The position numbers were made by a program, and so were the translations under genes. From an uncultured Pelagibacteraceae bacterium (GTDB lineage Bacteria; Pseudomonadota; Alphaproteobacteria; Pelagibacterales; Pelagibacteraceae), in contig CACGGD010000001.1 of NCBI GenBank assembly GCA_902572605.1, positions 221,861 through 285,860 of the forward strand: a stretch of 64,000 nt of DNA, in the 5' to 3' direction. A model generated the notes under the pieces. That model made no database searches. It was given only the letters and a program-made list of their open reading frames with translations, and was not told the DNA's origin. Below, piece by piece: positions 41,550 to 51,844 of this stretch. Each line of letters begins with the position of its first letter. Position 1 is the first letter of the stretch.

Positions 41550-44500
41550 ATGTTTTTAACAGACTTATCCATTAAAAGACCTGTAGTAGCATCAGTAATG
41601 AGTTTAGTTCTTGTTATTTTTGGACTAGTAACTTTTCAAGAAATACCTACTGATGAACTACCTGACGTACAGCCCCCTGTAGTTACAATTCAAACAGAAT
41701 ATAGAGGAGCATCTGCTGAAGTAGTAGATACACAAATTACACAAAAGATAGAAGATTTTGTAGCTGGAACACCAGGACTTGAAACGGTCGATTCATTCAG
41801 TGAAGATGAAAGTTCTAGAATAACTCTAACATTTGAAAATGATTTAAATCTCGATAATGTTGCTAATGATGTAAGAAGCTCTGTCTCAAGAGTATTGGAT
41901 AATTTACCTGAAGGGGCGGGACAACCTGAAATATTTAAACAAAGCGCAGGAATGAGGACTACTATGTGGCTCTCTTTTAACTCAGAAATAATGACAGATT
42001 TAGAGTTAACAGATTACGCTGATAGATATTTAACCGACGTTTTTTCTACTGTTGATGGTGTAGGAAGAGTGCGATTAGGAGGAGAAAGAGAACTTTCTTT
42101 AAGAGTTTGGTTAGACCCTATTGCGTTAGCTGCTAGAGATATAACAACTCAAGAAGTAGAACAGGTTTTAAATAGAGAAAATGTAGAATTTCCTGCTGGA
42201 AGAATTGAGTCTAAAGATATAGATCTAACTATAAAATTAGAGAAAGCTTATAAAAATTTAGAAAATTATAAAAAATTACCTCTTAAGAGAGCTAGAGATG
42301 GTTCCATAATTACTCTTGGTGATGTTGCTCGTGTAGAGTTAGGCGCAGAGTCAACCAGAACTTTATTTAAAGGGAATGGTAAACAAGTTGTAGGAATTGG
42401 AATTTATCAACAATCAGATGCAAATACGATTGCTGTAGCCAACGGTATCAAAAAAAAGATAAAAGAAATAAAACCATCTCTACCGCCAAGTACAACTCTT
42501 GAAGTTTCATTTGATAGAAGTAATTATATTAAAGCAGCTATTTATGAAGTGTATAAAACATTATTCATTGCTTTAATTTTAGTAACAATAATAATTTATT
42601 TATTTTTAGGAAATATAAGAGCCCTTGTTGTTCCATTAATTGCATTGCCTGTTTCTCTAATCTCAACTTTTTTATCTATTTATATTTTTGGTTTTTCTAT
42701 TAATCTTTTTACTCTTATGGCTCTAGTTTTAGCTATTGGAATTGTAGTAGACGATGCAATAGTAATGTTAGAAAATATTGTAAGAAGAATAGAGTTAGGA
42801 GATAGTCCATTGGTTGCTGCGTATAAAGGGGCAAAACAAGTATCCTTCGCTATTATAGCAACAACTGTCGTGTTAGTGGCAGTATTTGTTCCTCTAATCT
42901 TTATTAAAGGCATAACAGGAGTTTTATTTACTCAAACTGCAATTACTCTGGCTTCTGCAGTAATAATCTCAAGTTTTGTAGCTCTCTCTTTAAGCCCAAT
43001 GCTTGGAAGCAAGTTCTTAAAGAAAAACATGAACAAATCAAAAATTGTAATAAAATTTGAAAAGTTTTTAAAAAATTTAACTCAGCTTTATAAGATATCT
43101 CTTTTAGGTTGGATAAAAAAAAAGAAAATAATTACATCCTTCTTAATTGGTACTCTTGCTTTAACTATTTTTTTATTTAATTTTGCACCGAAAGAATTAA
43201 TAGCACCAGAGGATCGAGGAGCTTTCTTTGTAATTGTAAAAGCTCCCCAAGGATCAGGTTTTAATTTTACAAAAACTAAAGCTGAAGAAATTGAAAAACT
43301 CTTACTTCCTGAAGTAGGTAAAGGAGAGTATAGAAAACTTATAATGAGAGTACCAGGGTTTGGAAAATCTGCAAAACAAGTTAATAGTGGCTTCATTATT
43401 GTGCTTCTAGAACCTTGGTCAAAAAGAGATCGGCATGGAGTTAAAATAATGAGGGAGTCTTTTGGAAAAATAGGAAAAGTTCCTGGGGTTCTTGCATTTC
43501 CTATAATGCCACAAGGAATTCGAACTGGAGGAGTAGAAAGTCCTGTTCAATTTGTAATATTAGGGAATACTTACGATCAACTAATTAAATGGAAAGAAAT
43601 AATAAAAAAAGAAGCCAGAAAAAATCCAGGCCTTGTATCGATACAGGACGACTTTGATCTAAACAAACCTCAGCTAAATGTCCAAATTAATCAAAAAAAA
43701 GCTGCTGATTTGGGAGTTTCTACAGAAGATATAGGTAGAACAATAGAAACTATTTTTGGCTCAAAAAAAGTTACAAATTTTACTCAAGATGGAAAAGAAT
43801 ATTCAATTATTCTCCAAGGGGATATTAAGGATAGACAGGAACCAGAAAGCATAAGTAAAGTATTTGTTAGATCAAAAAATAACGGAAAGCTTGTTTCTAT
43901 TTCTAATTTAGTTGAATACGAAGAAGAAGGTCAGTCTCCTTTTTTAGCAAGATATAACAGACAAAAAGCAGTTACAATTTCAGCAAGACTAGCAGGGGAC
44001 TATTCGTTAGATGAAGCACTAAAATTTTTGGTTAATGTTGTAGAAGAAAATACTCCTCAAGCTCAAATTGCTTACAAAGGAGAGAGCGAAGAATATAAAA
44101 AAACGAACACTGAGTTATACATTATTTTTGCTTTGGCTCTAATTACTGCCTATCTTGCTATGTGTGCTCAGTTTGAAAGTTGGAAACATCCGCTCACAAT
44201 TATGCTAACTGTTCCTATGGCTATTCTTGGAGGACTGCTTGGTCTTTTGGTCGTAGGATCTTCTTTAAATATTTATAGCCAAATAGCATTAATAATATTG
44301 ATTGGGTTATCCGCTAAGAATGGAATTTTAATTGTAGAATTTGCAAATCAATTGAGAAAAGAGGGGAAGAATCTAGAAGTGGCTGTATTTGAAGCAGCAG
44401 CTATTAGATTAAGGCCAATCTTAATGACAAGCCTATCCACTATCATAGGCGTGCTACCTTTAATCATAAGCTTTGGGCCTGGTGCAGCAAGCAGACTTAC

Positions 44501-44645
44501 AGTGGGAATTACAATTTTTGCAGGAATGATTTTTTCTACTTTTTTTACACTATATGTAATACCCACAATCTATACGGTGATTGGAAAAAACACCCAAAGA
44601 ATTGATGCTGTAGAAATTGAGTTGAACAAACAACTTAAAAAATAA
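41550..44645 (+). CDS. RND-family efflux permease (HAE1 type)
   Basis: The 1031-residue protein has the 12-helix RND plan: FLTDLSIKRPVVASVMSLV at the start, two large periplasmic loops, the proton-relay Asp pair in IGIVVDDAIVMLENIVRR (TM4) and Lys in IGLSAKNGILIVEFAN (TM10). These mark it as an active H+-coupled exporter of hydrophobic compounds or multidrug substrates. It is co-transcribed with the short adaptor. Its last 11 nt overlap the convergent lytic transglycosylase gene. Confidence 0.95.
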   Translation: MFLTDLSIKRPVVASVMSLVLVIFGLVTFQEIPTDELPDVQPPVVTIQTEYRGASAEVVDTQITQKIEDFVAGTPGLETVDSFSEDESSRITLTFENDLNLDNVANDVRSSVSRVLDNLPEGAGQPEIFKQSAGMRTTMWLSFNSEIMTDLELTDYADRYLTDVFSTVDGVGRVRLGGERELSLRVWLDPIALAARDITTQEVEQVLNRENVEFPAGRIESKDIDLTIKLEKAYKNLENYKKLPLKRARDGSIITLGDVARVELGAESTRTLFKGNGKQVVGIGIYQQSDANTIAVANGIKKKIKEIKPSLPPSTTLEVSFDRSNYIKAAIYEVYKTLFIALILVTIIIYLFLGNIRALVVPLIALPVSLISTFLSIYIFGFSINLFTLMALVLAIGIVVDDAIVMLENIVRRIELGDSPLVAAYKGAKQVSFAIIATTVVLVAVFVPLIFIKGITGVLFTQTAITLASAVIISSFVALSLSPMLGSKFLKKNMNKSKIVIKFEKFLKNLTQLYKISLLGWIKKKKIITSFLIGTLALTIFLFNFAPKELIAPEDRGAFFVIVKAPQGSGFNFTKTKAEEIEKLLLPEVGKGEYRKLIMRVPGFGKSAKQVNSGFIIVLLEPWSKRDRHGVKIMRESFGKIGKVPGVLAFPIMPQGIRTGGVESPVQFVILGNTYDQLIKWKEIIKKEARKNPGLVSIQDDFDLNKPQLNVQINQKKAADLGVSTEDIGRTIETIFGSKKVTNFTQDGKEYSIILQGDIKDRQEPESISKVFVRSKNNGKLVSISNLVEYEEEGQSPFLARYNRQKAVTISARLAGDYSLDEALKFLVNVVEENTPQAQIAYKGESEEYKKTNTELYIIFALALITAYLAMCAQFESWKHPLTIMLTVPMAILGGLLGLLVVGSSLNIYSQIALIILIGLSAKNGILIVEFANQLRKEGKNLEVAVFEAAAIRLRPILMTSLSTIIGVLPLIISFGPGAASRLTVGITIFAGMIFSTFFTLYVIPTIYTVIGKNTQRIDAVEIELNKQLKK

Positions 44646-45234
44646 TATATTTATTTTTATCTAGATTTTTTTTACAAAGTGTAAGTTGTTTCCTGTATTT
44701 ACTCGCCAGCTCTTTTACTGATTTCGCATAAATAATAGCTTTTTTATCTTTTGAATAATTTTTATAATCTCCCCAGCCTTTATAATAAGCTAGATATTGT
44801 CTGTAGGCATCTTTTTTAGATATTTTTAATAGCTTAGAAGTTTTATTAATATACCATCCTATAAAGTCAACTGAGTCTTTAAAACGAGCACGTGTTGCAA
44901 GAGGGTTCTTTGTTTCTCTTTTATATTGCTCCCAAGTACCTTTCACAGCCTGAGAATAGCCAAAAGAACTAGATGGTCTTTTAAACGGAATGACTTTAAA
45001 TAATTTTTTTCTGGGAGGTTTAGCCAACCAATTAAAATCACTCTCTTTTTTTACAAAAGCAAGCTGTAAGTGTATAGGTGCTCCCCATTTTTCATATGAA
45101 GCCTTAGCATGTTTGTACCAAAGATATCTTTCTTCAAATATTGCACAGCTATTTTGAGTATTTTTTGGAATTGAAGAACAAGCAGCTATTAAAAAAAAAA
45201 TTCCAATAAATAAAGTTTTTTTAAAAAGAATCAT
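44635..45234 (-). CDS. Lytic transglycosylase-like lipoprotein
   Basis: The 199-residue protein begins with a lipoprotein signal (FKKTLFIGIFFLIAAC) and contains an SLT-like domain: LQLAFVKKESDFNW carries the catalytic Glu, followed by FGYSQAVKGTWEQYK and YLAYYKGWGDY. It would cleave peptidoglycan glycan strands from the outer membrane, as EmtA/MltC-type enzymes do. A basic C-terminus follows. It is convergent with the RND gene (11-nt overlap). Confidence 0.8.
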   Translation of the reverse strand: MILFKKTLFIGIFFLIAACSSIPKNTQNSCAIFEERYLWYKHAKASYEKWGAPIHLQLAFVKKESDFNWLAKPPRKKLFKVIPFKRPSSSFGYSQAVKGTWEQYKRETKNPLATRARFKDSVDFIGWYINKTSKLLKISKKDAYRQYLAYYKGWGDYKNYSKDKKAIIYAKSVKELASKYRKQLTLCKKNLDKNKYIIF

Positions 45235-45254
45235 TTCTTAAATTATATAAGAAA

Positions 45255-45746
45255 TTAATTTAGCTTTCTCCATTTTTCTGGTTTAATAAAAGACCCTTCC
45301 CATATTCCCAATTTTTCTTCTTTTGCAAAATTTTCATCAAGTATATACAGTTTTGAATATTTTCTATAAGCTATTGCATAACCATTACGCACCATCCATC
45401 TGTTTAAATCTATTTTACCTTTTAAACATTTTCCCAAATATCTTTTATATCTATCTTTTCCTAATAAAATACATTTTACAGGTTTGTTGCCAATTTTTTG
45501 AGTCAGTTTTTTTTTAGATAATTGTCCACAATAATAATCTTTTTGAAAATTTAAAAACATTACTTGGAGGTAAGGTTTTTTACATTTTTGTCTCATTTCG
45601 GGAGCATCAATACCTTCTAATCTAATTTTATAAGATTTAATATGAATTGTATCTCCATCAACTACTTTTGGAATTCCAATAATTTCTGATGCTTGAATAT
45701 TTTGAAAAAAAAATAAGATCAAGATTATTATTATGTGTTTATTCAT
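45255..45746 (-). CDS. Secreted thermonuclease-like nuclease (SNase fold)
   Basis: The 163-residue protein has a signal peptide (HIIIILILFFFQNIQAS) and an SNase-type OB fold: PKVVDGDTIHI (metal Asp), IRLEGIDAPEMRQ (active Arg/Asp), and later KRYLGKC plus GYAIAYRKYS. The motif order matches thermonucleases that degrade DNA/RNA outside the cytoplasm. Four Cys (QKCKKPY, YYCGQL, VKCILL, GKCLKG) may form disulfides. It overlaps the VanZ-like gene by 4 nt. Confidence 0.85.
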   Translation of the reverse strand: MNKHIIIILILFFFQNIQASEIIGIPKVVDGDTIHIKSYKIRLEGIDAPEMRQKCKKPYLQVMFLNFQKDYYCGQLSKKKLTQKIGNKPVKCILLGKDRYKRYLGKCLKGKIDLNRWMVRNGYAIAYRKYSKLYILDENFAKEEKLGIWEGSFIKPEKWRKLN

Positions 45747-46123
45747 AAAGTTATTTTTCTTAATAAAAATATTAATATTACTCCAAACATATTACCCAAC
45801 AAATCATAAAGCTCGAAAGCTCGATTAGCAATAAAATAGTGTGAGATTTCTAAAAAAATAGATATAAAAAAAATAAAATAAAGATTAGTAAAAATTCGGA
45901 TCTGTTTTAAATTACAAATCACAGCTAAAGTTGTAATGTACATAAAACAAAATAAATGATTAATTGAAGTCCCTATAGGGTTGTCAACTAAATTTGGTTG
46001 TTTTCCTAAATCTCCATAAAAAAAATATCCGATAAGACTTCCCGGAAATAGATATAAAATGAACAATGTTATTAAAGAGAAATAGTAAAGATATTCAATC
46101 AACTTTATGACATTATTTTTCAT
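45743..46123 (-). CDS. VanZ-like membrane protein
   Basis: The 126-residue protein has four predicted transmembrane helices and the VanZ-type pattern: a loop before helix 2 (GTSINHLFCFMYITTL), IFFISIFLEISHYFI and a final ELYDLLGNMFGVILIFL, where the E-x-x-H and D-x-x-N positions are family features. Function of most VanZ-like proteins is unknown. Longer reading from 46144 adds seven residues (MYYIKFI). I use ATG 46121-46123 (MKNNVIK) with low certainty. Confidence 0.65.
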   Translation of the reverse strand: MKNNVIKLIEYLYYFSLITLFILYLFPGSLIGYFFYGDLGKQPNLVDNPIGTSINHLFCFMYITTLAVICNLKQIRIFTNLYFIFFISIFLEISHYFIANRAFELYDLLGNMFGVILIFLLRKITL

Positions 46124-46165
46124 TATAAATTTAATATAGTACATAATATCTGATATTTAACTATT

Positions 46166-46885
46166 ATGAGCAAATTAATCTTAACAAGACACGGCCAAAG
46201 TGTATGGAATGCAGAAAATAGATTTACAGGGTGGGTAGATGTTGATTTATCTGAGAAAGGAATTTTAGAAGCTCAAAAATCTGGTCAATTAATTAAAAAT
46301 TTAAATATTATTATAGATGTTTCCTACACATCTTTTTTAAAAAGAGCCATCAAAACTCTTACTACCATTCTTCAGGAAAATAATTTGGAACTTAAATTTA
46401 ATACTTCTTGGGAATTAAATGAGAGACATTACGGATCCTTAACAGGTTTAAATAAAGAAGAAACTAAAAAGAGAATTGGCGAAGAACAGTTTAAAAAGTA
46501 TAGAAGGTCTTGGGATATACCACCACCACCAATGGCTGAGAACGACAAAAATCATTCTTTATTTAGTCCATTAAACCCAAGTATACCTGTGGGAATGATA
46601 CCTTTTACTGAGTCTTTAAAAGATACATACAAAAGAGTAATTCCTTATTATGAAAAAGAAATTCAAAAACATATTAAAGAAAATAAAAATGTTCTAATAT
46701 CAGCTCATGGGAATTCACTAAGAACACTATGCAAATATCTATTTAATATTTCCGATCAAAAGATCAATGAACTCGAAATTCCAACAGGAAATCCTTTAAT
46801 AATTGAATTTGATAACAATCTTAAAATTCAAAAATATTATTATCTGGATGAAACTAGAGCTAAACCTATTATTTTTAATCAGTAA
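46166..46885 (+). CDS. gpmA: 2,3-bisphosphoglycerate-dependent phosphoglycerate mutase
   Basis: The 239-residue enzyme of glycolysis has the phospho-His in LTRHGQSVWN, FTGWVDVDLSEKG, ELNERHYGSLTGLNK, the RRSWDIPPPPM loop and the second His in SAHGNSLRTL. All catalytic residues of dPGM are present. It is convergent with the MurU-like gene with an 11-nt overlap, and it stands alone on the plus strand. Confidence 0.95.
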   Translation: MSKLILTRHGQSVWNAENRFTGWVDVDLSEKGILEAQKSGQLIKNLNIIIDVSYTSFLKRAIKTLTTILQENNLELKFNTSWELNERHYGSLTGLNKEETKKRIGEEQFKKYRRSWDIPPPPMAENDKNHSLFSPLNPSIPVGMIPFTESLKDTYKRVIPYYEKEIQKHIKENKNVLISAHGNSLRTLCKYLFNISDQKINELEIPTGNPLIIEFDNNLKIQKYYYLDETRAKPIIFNQ

Positions 46886-47570
46886 TCTTTAAATTTGATA
46901 ATTTGTTATAAATTTCTATTGCGTTTAAGTGATAAAATTTTTGCTTACTTTCATTTCCAATTAAGGAATTTTCCTTAATTAGATAGTTCCATATCTTGTT
47001 CATAGAAAATTTTTTATCTTTTATAGAACTAAAAACACTTTCATCTAAAATTTGAAGACCGGTAAAAATAAATTCATTACTATTGTCTCTGCTAATCACT
47101 CCGTCATTGAGATTAAAATCTCCCTTAAAAGAACTATCAAAGCTCAAGTTTTTATTAACAAGCAATAAGCAAGGTTTTTTCTTTTCAAAGTATAAATCTT
47201 CCAAATCTTTTAATTCATTATAATAAGCCTTACTCCATAAAGTATCTGGATTAATTGCTATAAAAGGTTTTTTGAAAGATCTAGTAGCGTGAAATATTCC
47301 TCCTCCAGTATCAAGCAAAATATCCCGTTCATAAGAAATTGTAATCTTTATTTTATATTTTTTTTTATTTATAAAATCTTTTATTTGACCTGGAAGATGA
47401 TGAACATTAACCGCTATTTCCTCTACACCATGATTAATTAATAGCTCTATAGCTCTCTCAATTAAATTCTTGTTCCCTATTTGAATTAATGGTTTTGGAA
47501 TTTTAAAGGTAATGGGCTGCATTCTTTTTCCTAATCCAGCAGCTAAAATCATTCCATGTTTAATTTTCAT
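46875..47570 (-). CDS. murU: Sugar-1-phosphate nucleotidyltransferase (MurU-like)
   Basis: The 231-residue enzyme starts with the nucleotidyltransferase loop MILAAGLGKRMQPITFKIPK (metal/NTP-binding GxGxRM), then AINPDTLW with the metal Asp. Its partner upstream is an AmgK-like kinase, and in alphaproteobacteria the pair recycles N-acetylmuramic acid to UDP-MurNAc. It overlaps amgK by 4 nt. Without the neighbour it could equally be a hexose or mannose-1-phosphate enzyme. Confidence 0.8.
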   Translation of the reverse strand: MKIKHGMILAAGLGKRMQPITFKIPKPLIQIGNKNLIERAIELLINHGVEEIAVNVHHLPGQIKDFINKKKYKIKITISYERDILLDTGGGIFHATRSFKKPFIAINPDTLWSKAYYNELKDLEDLYFEKKKPCLLLVNKNLSFDSSFKGDFNLNDGVISRDNSNEFIFTGLQILDESVFSSIKDKKFSMNKIWNYLIKENSLIGNESKQKFYHLNAIEIYNKLSNLKITD

Positions 47571-48526
47571 ATTTTAACCTTTTTTAATTTTTTCAACGGC
47601 AGATGTTTTTTAAATAATATATTCAGTTTATCAAAAATAGGGTTTTTCATTCTTCTTTCAATAAGCAGCCAAGTGTAAGGTAAATATTTAATATAGTTTG
47701 GTTTTTTGTCTCTTTTATATAATCTAACAAAAATTCCAAGTATCTTTAAGTTTCTTTGAACAGATAAAATATCAAAATCATTTTTTAGATAAGATTGATT
47801 TTTAGCTTTAAATTTTGTTTTTTGTAAATAATATTTAAATAAATTATCTTGTAAATTTTTTGACATCTTAATTCTCACATCATCAATTAATGAAGCAACA
47901 TCATATAAAGGATTGCCAATTATTGCATCTTGACTATCAATGAGGCTTAATTTTTTTTTGGTCACCATAATATTTGATGCATGAAAATCTCTATGAGTAA
48001 AACAATCATTTTTAAAATATAGTTTTTTATAAATATTATTTAATTCTTTCTTTAATATTTTTTTAATTTTGCTAAGTTTTAAATTTTTAGAACAATGCTT
48101 TAAATACCAATCAAAAAATAAATCTGACTCTTTGTGCAGATGAGTAAGAGAATATTTAGTAAATTTTATTTTTTTTCCACTAAAATAATATTGATTTTTA
48201 ATTTTAATTTTTTGAAGTTTAATAATTAATTCAATTAATTTTTTATAATCTTTAAGCTTATTTTTTTTATTTTTGATGTAATCAAAAAAAGACTTATCAC
48301 CTAAATCTGAAATTTCAATCATATTATTTTTGTAATAATTATTAAGAAGTTTAGGTGATGAAATATTATGACTATTTAAAATTTTATTTATTGCAGAGTA
48401 GACAATTAAATTTTTATATTGTTCTTTTCTAGCAAAGACTACTATTGAAGTTTTATTGTTCTTTTTTATCCTATAAAATTCTCTAAAAGATGCGTCTCCA
48501 GAAATTTTTTTCAATTTATAATTCAT
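47567..48526 (-). CDS. amgK: AmgK-like sugar (MurNAc/GlcNAc) kinase
   Basis: The 319-residue aminoglycoside phosphotransferase-fold kinase has the catalytic loop CFTHRDFHASNIMV (HxDxxxxN) and the metal motif LIDSQDAIIGNPLYDVASL (DxD). AmgK phosphorylates MurNAc or GlcNAc at the anomeric position ahead of MurU. It follows tsaE with an 11-nt overlap, the common alphaproteobacterial order tsaE-amgK-murU. Heavy Lys/Asn use is drift. Confidence 0.85.
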   Translation of the reverse strand: MNYKLKKISGDASFREFYRIKKNNKTSIVVFARKEQYKNLIVYSAINKILNSHNISSPKLLNNYYKNNMIEISDLGDKSFFDYIKNKKNKLKDYKKLIELIIKLQKIKIKNQYYFSGKKIKFTKYSLTHLHKESDLFFDWYLKHCSKNLKLSKIKKILKKELNNIYKKLYFKNDCFTHRDFHASNIMVTKKKLSLIDSQDAIIGNPLYDVASLIDDVRIKMSKNLQDNLFKYYLQKTKFKAKNQSYLKNDFDILSVQRNLKILGIFVRLYKRDKKPNYIKYLPYTWLLIERRMKNPIFDKLNILFKKHLPLKKLKKVKI

Positions 48527-48971
48527 TTTTATTAATATCTTTCCATTTTCCTTGTCCTACAAGACTCAATTCTCTCTCGTTCTCTTTGTTAGAATAATTT
48601 AACCTTAACTCTAATCTATTTACTAAATTTATCTCAACTAGTTCAGGCCATTCAATTATTTTAATTGAGTCAAGACTCTCTTTAAAAATACCAAGCTGAT
48701 CTAACTCCTTCTTGTTTTTAATTCTGTAAAGATCATAATGCATTACCTTCAAATTTTTAATATCGTATTCATATAATAAGTTGAATGTAGGACTTAAAAC
48801 TTCTGTTTCCTTAACCCCTTCTCTTTTTTGTAAATAATTAATAAAATTTCTTGCAAAAGTTGTTTTTCCAACACCAATTTCTCCAATTAAAAGAATGCAA
48901 TCTTTCTCAGATACATTGTCTGCAATTTTATTTGAAATTAATTTAAGATGATCTAAAGATTTAATAATCAT
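48516..48971 (-). CDS. tsaE: TsaE, tRNA threonylcarbamoyladenosine biosynthesis ATPase
   Basis: The 151-residue P-loop protein has Walker A LIGEIGVGKTTFARNF (LxGxxGxGKT), the switch segment SPTFNLLYEY and HYDLYRIKNKKEL (catalytic Asp). It acts with TsaB/TsaD to make t6A at tRNA position 37. It lies 11 bp after the ahcY stop and before amgK on the minus strand. Confidence 0.9.
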   Translation of the reverse strand: MIIKSLDHLKLISNKIADNVSEKDCILLIGEIGVGKTTFARNFINYLQKREGVKETEVLSPTFNLLYEYDIKNLKVMHYDLYRIKNKKELDQLGIFKESLDSIKIIEWPELVEINLVNRLELRLNYSNKENERELSLVGQGKWKDINKNEL

Positions 48972-48982
48972 TAGCTACTAAT

Positions 48983-50272
48983 CTAGTAGCGATAAGTATC
49001 TGGTTTAAATGGTCCTGATGGTTTAACGCTAATGTAATCTGCTTGTTCTTTTGACATTTTAGTTAACTTTGCACCAACTTTATCCAAATGTAACATGGCT
49101 ACTTTTTCATCTAGATGTTTTGGTAAGACATAAACTTTCTTTTCATATTTGTCTGAGTTATTCCATAATTCTATTTGTGCAATTACTTGATTGGTAAAAG
49201 AAGCGCTCATTACAAAACTAGGATGCCCAGTTGCACATCCTAAATTTACTAGCCTACCTTCTGCTAATAAAATAATTCTTTTTTTGCTAGGCAATTCTAT
49301 TTCATGAACCTGAGGTTTTATTTCATTCCACTTATAGTTTTTTAAAGCTTCAACTTGAATTTCATTATCAAAGTGACCAATATTACATAATATTGCTCTG
49401 TCTTTCATGTTTCTCATATGATCTGCTGTTACAATATCCTTATTTCCTGTTGCGGTTACTACAATGTCAGCATCTTGTATTGCATCGTTCATTAAAACAA
49501 CTTCATATCCTTCCATTGCTGCTTGCAAAGCACAAATTGGGTCTGTTTCTGTTACCATAACTCTTGCACCAGCTTGTCTTAATGATGCGGCACTTCCTTT
49601 TCCAACATCACCAAATCCTGCAACAATAGCCACTTTACCTGACATCATAACATCTGTAGCTCTTTTTATCCCATCTACTAAACTTTCTCTACAACCGTAC
49701 AAATTATCAAATTTAGATTTTGTAACTGAGTCATTTACATTTATTGCAGGTATTAAAAGCTCGTTCTTTGCTTCCATTTTTTTTAGAGCCAGAACACCTG
49801 TTGTAGTTTCTTCTGAAACACCTTTAACATTTTTAAGCATATCTTTATATTCTTTGTGCATTAAAGCTGTGAGATCTCCTCCATCATCTAAAATCATATT
49901 TGGTTTCCAATCTTTCTTTCCTTCTATAGTTTGTTTAACACACCACCAATACTCTTTTTCTGTTTCACCTTTCCAAGCAAATACAGGTATACCTGCTTTT
50001 GCAATTGCTGCGGCTGCATGATCTTGAGTAGAAAAAATATTACAAGATGACCATCTAACTTCTGCACCTAAATCTACTAAGGTTTCAATTAAAACAGCAG
50101 TTTGAATCGTCATATGGAGACATCCAAGAATATGTGCTCCCTTTAAAGGTTTTTTACTCTTGTATTCTTTTCTTAATGCCATTAATCCTGGCATTTCCGT
50201 TTCTGCTAGAGAAATTTCTTTTCTACCAAATTCAGCTAGATTAATATCTTTTACTTTAAAATCTTGAGACAT
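48983..50272 (-). CDS. ahcY: Adenosylhomocysteinase
   Basis: The 429-residue enzyme hydrolyses S-adenosylhomocysteine, clearing the inhibitor of methyl transfer and regenerating homocysteine. It has [33 protein letters not shown], the NAD site [14 protein letters not shown], and the C-terminal [13 protein letters not shown] with the Lys-Tyr NAD contacts. Its start is 48 bp after the chvG stop, so read-through is plausible, and no SAH or SAM-type riboswitch is obvious in the gap. Confidence 0.95.
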   Translation of the reverse strand: MSQDFKVKDINLAEFGRKEISLAETEMPGLMALRKEYKSKKPLKGAHILGCLHMTIQTAVLIETLVDLGAEVRWSSCNIFSTQDHAAAAIAKAGIPVFAWKGETEKEYWWCVKQTIEGKKDWKPNMILDDGGDLTALMHKEYKDMLKNVKGVSEETTTGVLALKKMEAKNELLIPAINVNDSVTKSKFDNLYGCRESLVDGIKRATDVMMSGKVAIVAGFGDVGKGSAASLRQAGARVMVTETDPICALQAAMEGYEVVLMNDAIQDADIVVTATGNKDIVTADHMRNMKDRAILCNIGHFDNEIQVEALKNYKWNEIKPQVHEIELPSKKRIILLAEGRLVNLGCATGHPSFVMSASFTNQVIAQIELWNNSDKYEKKVYVLPKHLDEKVAMLHLDKVGAKLTKMSKEQADYISVKPSGPFKPDTYRY

Positions 50273-50320
50273 ATTTTAGAGTTATTTAACAACATAAATG
50301 AACGTTATCAAGAAAGATTG

Positions 50321-51844
50321 CTAAGAAAATTTTGGCAGCAATACTTCGACCTGGGCACCTCCTTTATTTAGTCTATTTGAAGCTGATATTGTTCCTTCAT
50401 GCAATTCTACAATATTTTTAACGATGTTAAGTCCTAAACCAGAGTGTTTTCCAAAGCTCTCAGGCCTATTACTGTAGAATCTTTTAAATATTTTTTGAGG
50501 AGAGGTTTCAGAAAAACCTGGGCCTTCATCTTTAATTAATATTACAAGATTATTTGAAGTTTCCTCAACTTCAATTTCTATCTTTTTATTATCACCACTA
50601 AATGAAATAGAGTTGTCTAATAAATTAGCTATTACTTGCTCTAATCTATTTTCAATACCCAAGATATAATGACCATTTTTTGAAACTATCTTCTTTTTAA
50701 TATTTATCTTAATTTTTTTATTTTGATTTTTTAAATCTTGTTTAAAATCATCTGCAACATTAGTAATTATTTCAATCAAATTAACCTTACTCATTTGTTC
50801 TCTTGACCACGAAGCTTCATCTTTTAACATTTGAGAATAATCAGTAATTAATCTTTCAATTCTTTCAGCATCATGATTAATGATTTTCAATAATTTTTCA
50901 CTTTCCATTTTATCAGTTGTTTTATCTAATAATTCTGAAGCACTTTTTAATGAAGCTAAAGGATTCCTAATTTCATGCGCTAGGTCATTTGAAAAAGTTT
51001 CTGCTCTAGTAGTTCTTTTCTGAAGTTCCTTCGTCATCTCATCAATAGATTTTGTTAATTTTCCAATTTCATCTTCTCGAACAAAAAAGTTTTTTATATC
51101 AATATTTTTATTAGACTTTTTTTTTATTGCTTCACTAAATCTTACTAATAAACCAATTGGTTTTAAAATATATTTATTTAAAAAAAGAGAAAAAATTAAA
51201 ATTACTAGTGTTACAGCCAAAACAGTTCTAAGTATAAAAGCCTTTCTTTCTTCAACTGCATTAAGAATGTCATTTGCTTCTTCAGATACAACAATATAGC
51301 CTGCGTCTATCTCATTAAGTTTAATTCTACTCAATGTACTAACAAAAAAATTATTTTGAATATTTTCTGAGATTATTATTGGTTCATTTTGATATTTATT
51401 CAATATAGCTTCTTTAATTATATTTTTATTTTGTTTTTTTATTAATTTTTTTGAATTACTTTTTTCTTTAATCTGTCCATCAATTGTTTCTTCTATAATT
51501 ATATCTGATCTTGTAAATACATTTTGATCTAAATCTAAAATATTAGTGTCTCCAATTAAATCTCCATTAATATTATAAAATTGTACTCTATCGAGACTTT
51601 GAAATAAAAACCTAGTAGAAAATAAAAAAGTTCTTATATCTTTCTCGTTAAAATCGATATTCAATCTTTCTAGGTGATCAACAGTATTATTAATTACAAT
51701 ATAGTGATCAGCTGTTCTTTTTTTTATAAGATTTGGTTGAATGGCTTTTAGATAAAGTATTGTAAAAAGACCCAATATAGAAAAAACACCTAAGTTAAAT
51801 AGTAGAAATTTTTTTAGTATAGATGCTGATTTTTTTTGTCTCAT
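50321..51844 (-). CDS. chvG: ChvG-like sensor histidine kinase
   Basis: The 507-residue membrane kinase has two transmembrane helices (about 12-31 and 203-221), a periplasmic sensor region of about 170 residues, a HAMP linker (KPIGLLVRFSEAIKKKSNKN), HisKA (FSNDLAHEIRNPLASLK) and HATPase (NLLDNSISFSGDNKK; DEGPGFSETSPQKIFKRFY; GLGLNIVKN). The plan and neighbours match ChvG/ExoS, the envelope/acid-sensing partner of ChvI. It follows chvI with a 1-nt overlap. Confidence 0.85.
   Translation of the reverse strand: MRQKKSASILKKFLLFNLGVFSILGLFTILYLKAIQPNLIKKRTADHYIVINNTVDHLERLNIDFNEKDIRTFLFSTRFLFQSLDRVQFYNINGDLIGDTNILDLDQNVFTRSDIIIEETIDGQIKEKSNSKKLIKKQNKNIIKEAILNKYQNEPIIISENIQNNFFVSTLSRIKLNEIDAGYIVVSEEANDILNAVEERKAFILRTVLAVTLVILIFSLFLNKYILKPIGLLVRFSEAIKKKSNKNIDIKNFFVREDEIGKLTKSIDEMTKELQKRTTRAETFSNDLAHEIRNPLASLKSASELLDKTTDKMESEKLLKIINHDAERIERLITDYSQMLKDEASWSREQMSKVNLIEIITNVADDFKQDLKNQNKKIKINIKKKIVSKNGHYILGIENRLEQVIANLLDNSISFSGDNKKIEIEVEETSNNLVILIKDEGPGFSETSPQKIFKRFYSNRPESFGKHSGLGLNIVKNIVELHEGTISASNRLNKGGAQVEVLLPKFS

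Noticed and set aside
49464-50021. 185-codon plus-strand open frame inside ahcY
   Set aside because: It is antisense to a conserved enzyme, and its Ala/Ser/Phe-rich translation reflects the codon pattern of ahcY, not a real protein.
50273-50320. SAH or SAM-type riboswitch before ahcY
   Set aside because: The 48-bp gap is too short and shows no matching core.
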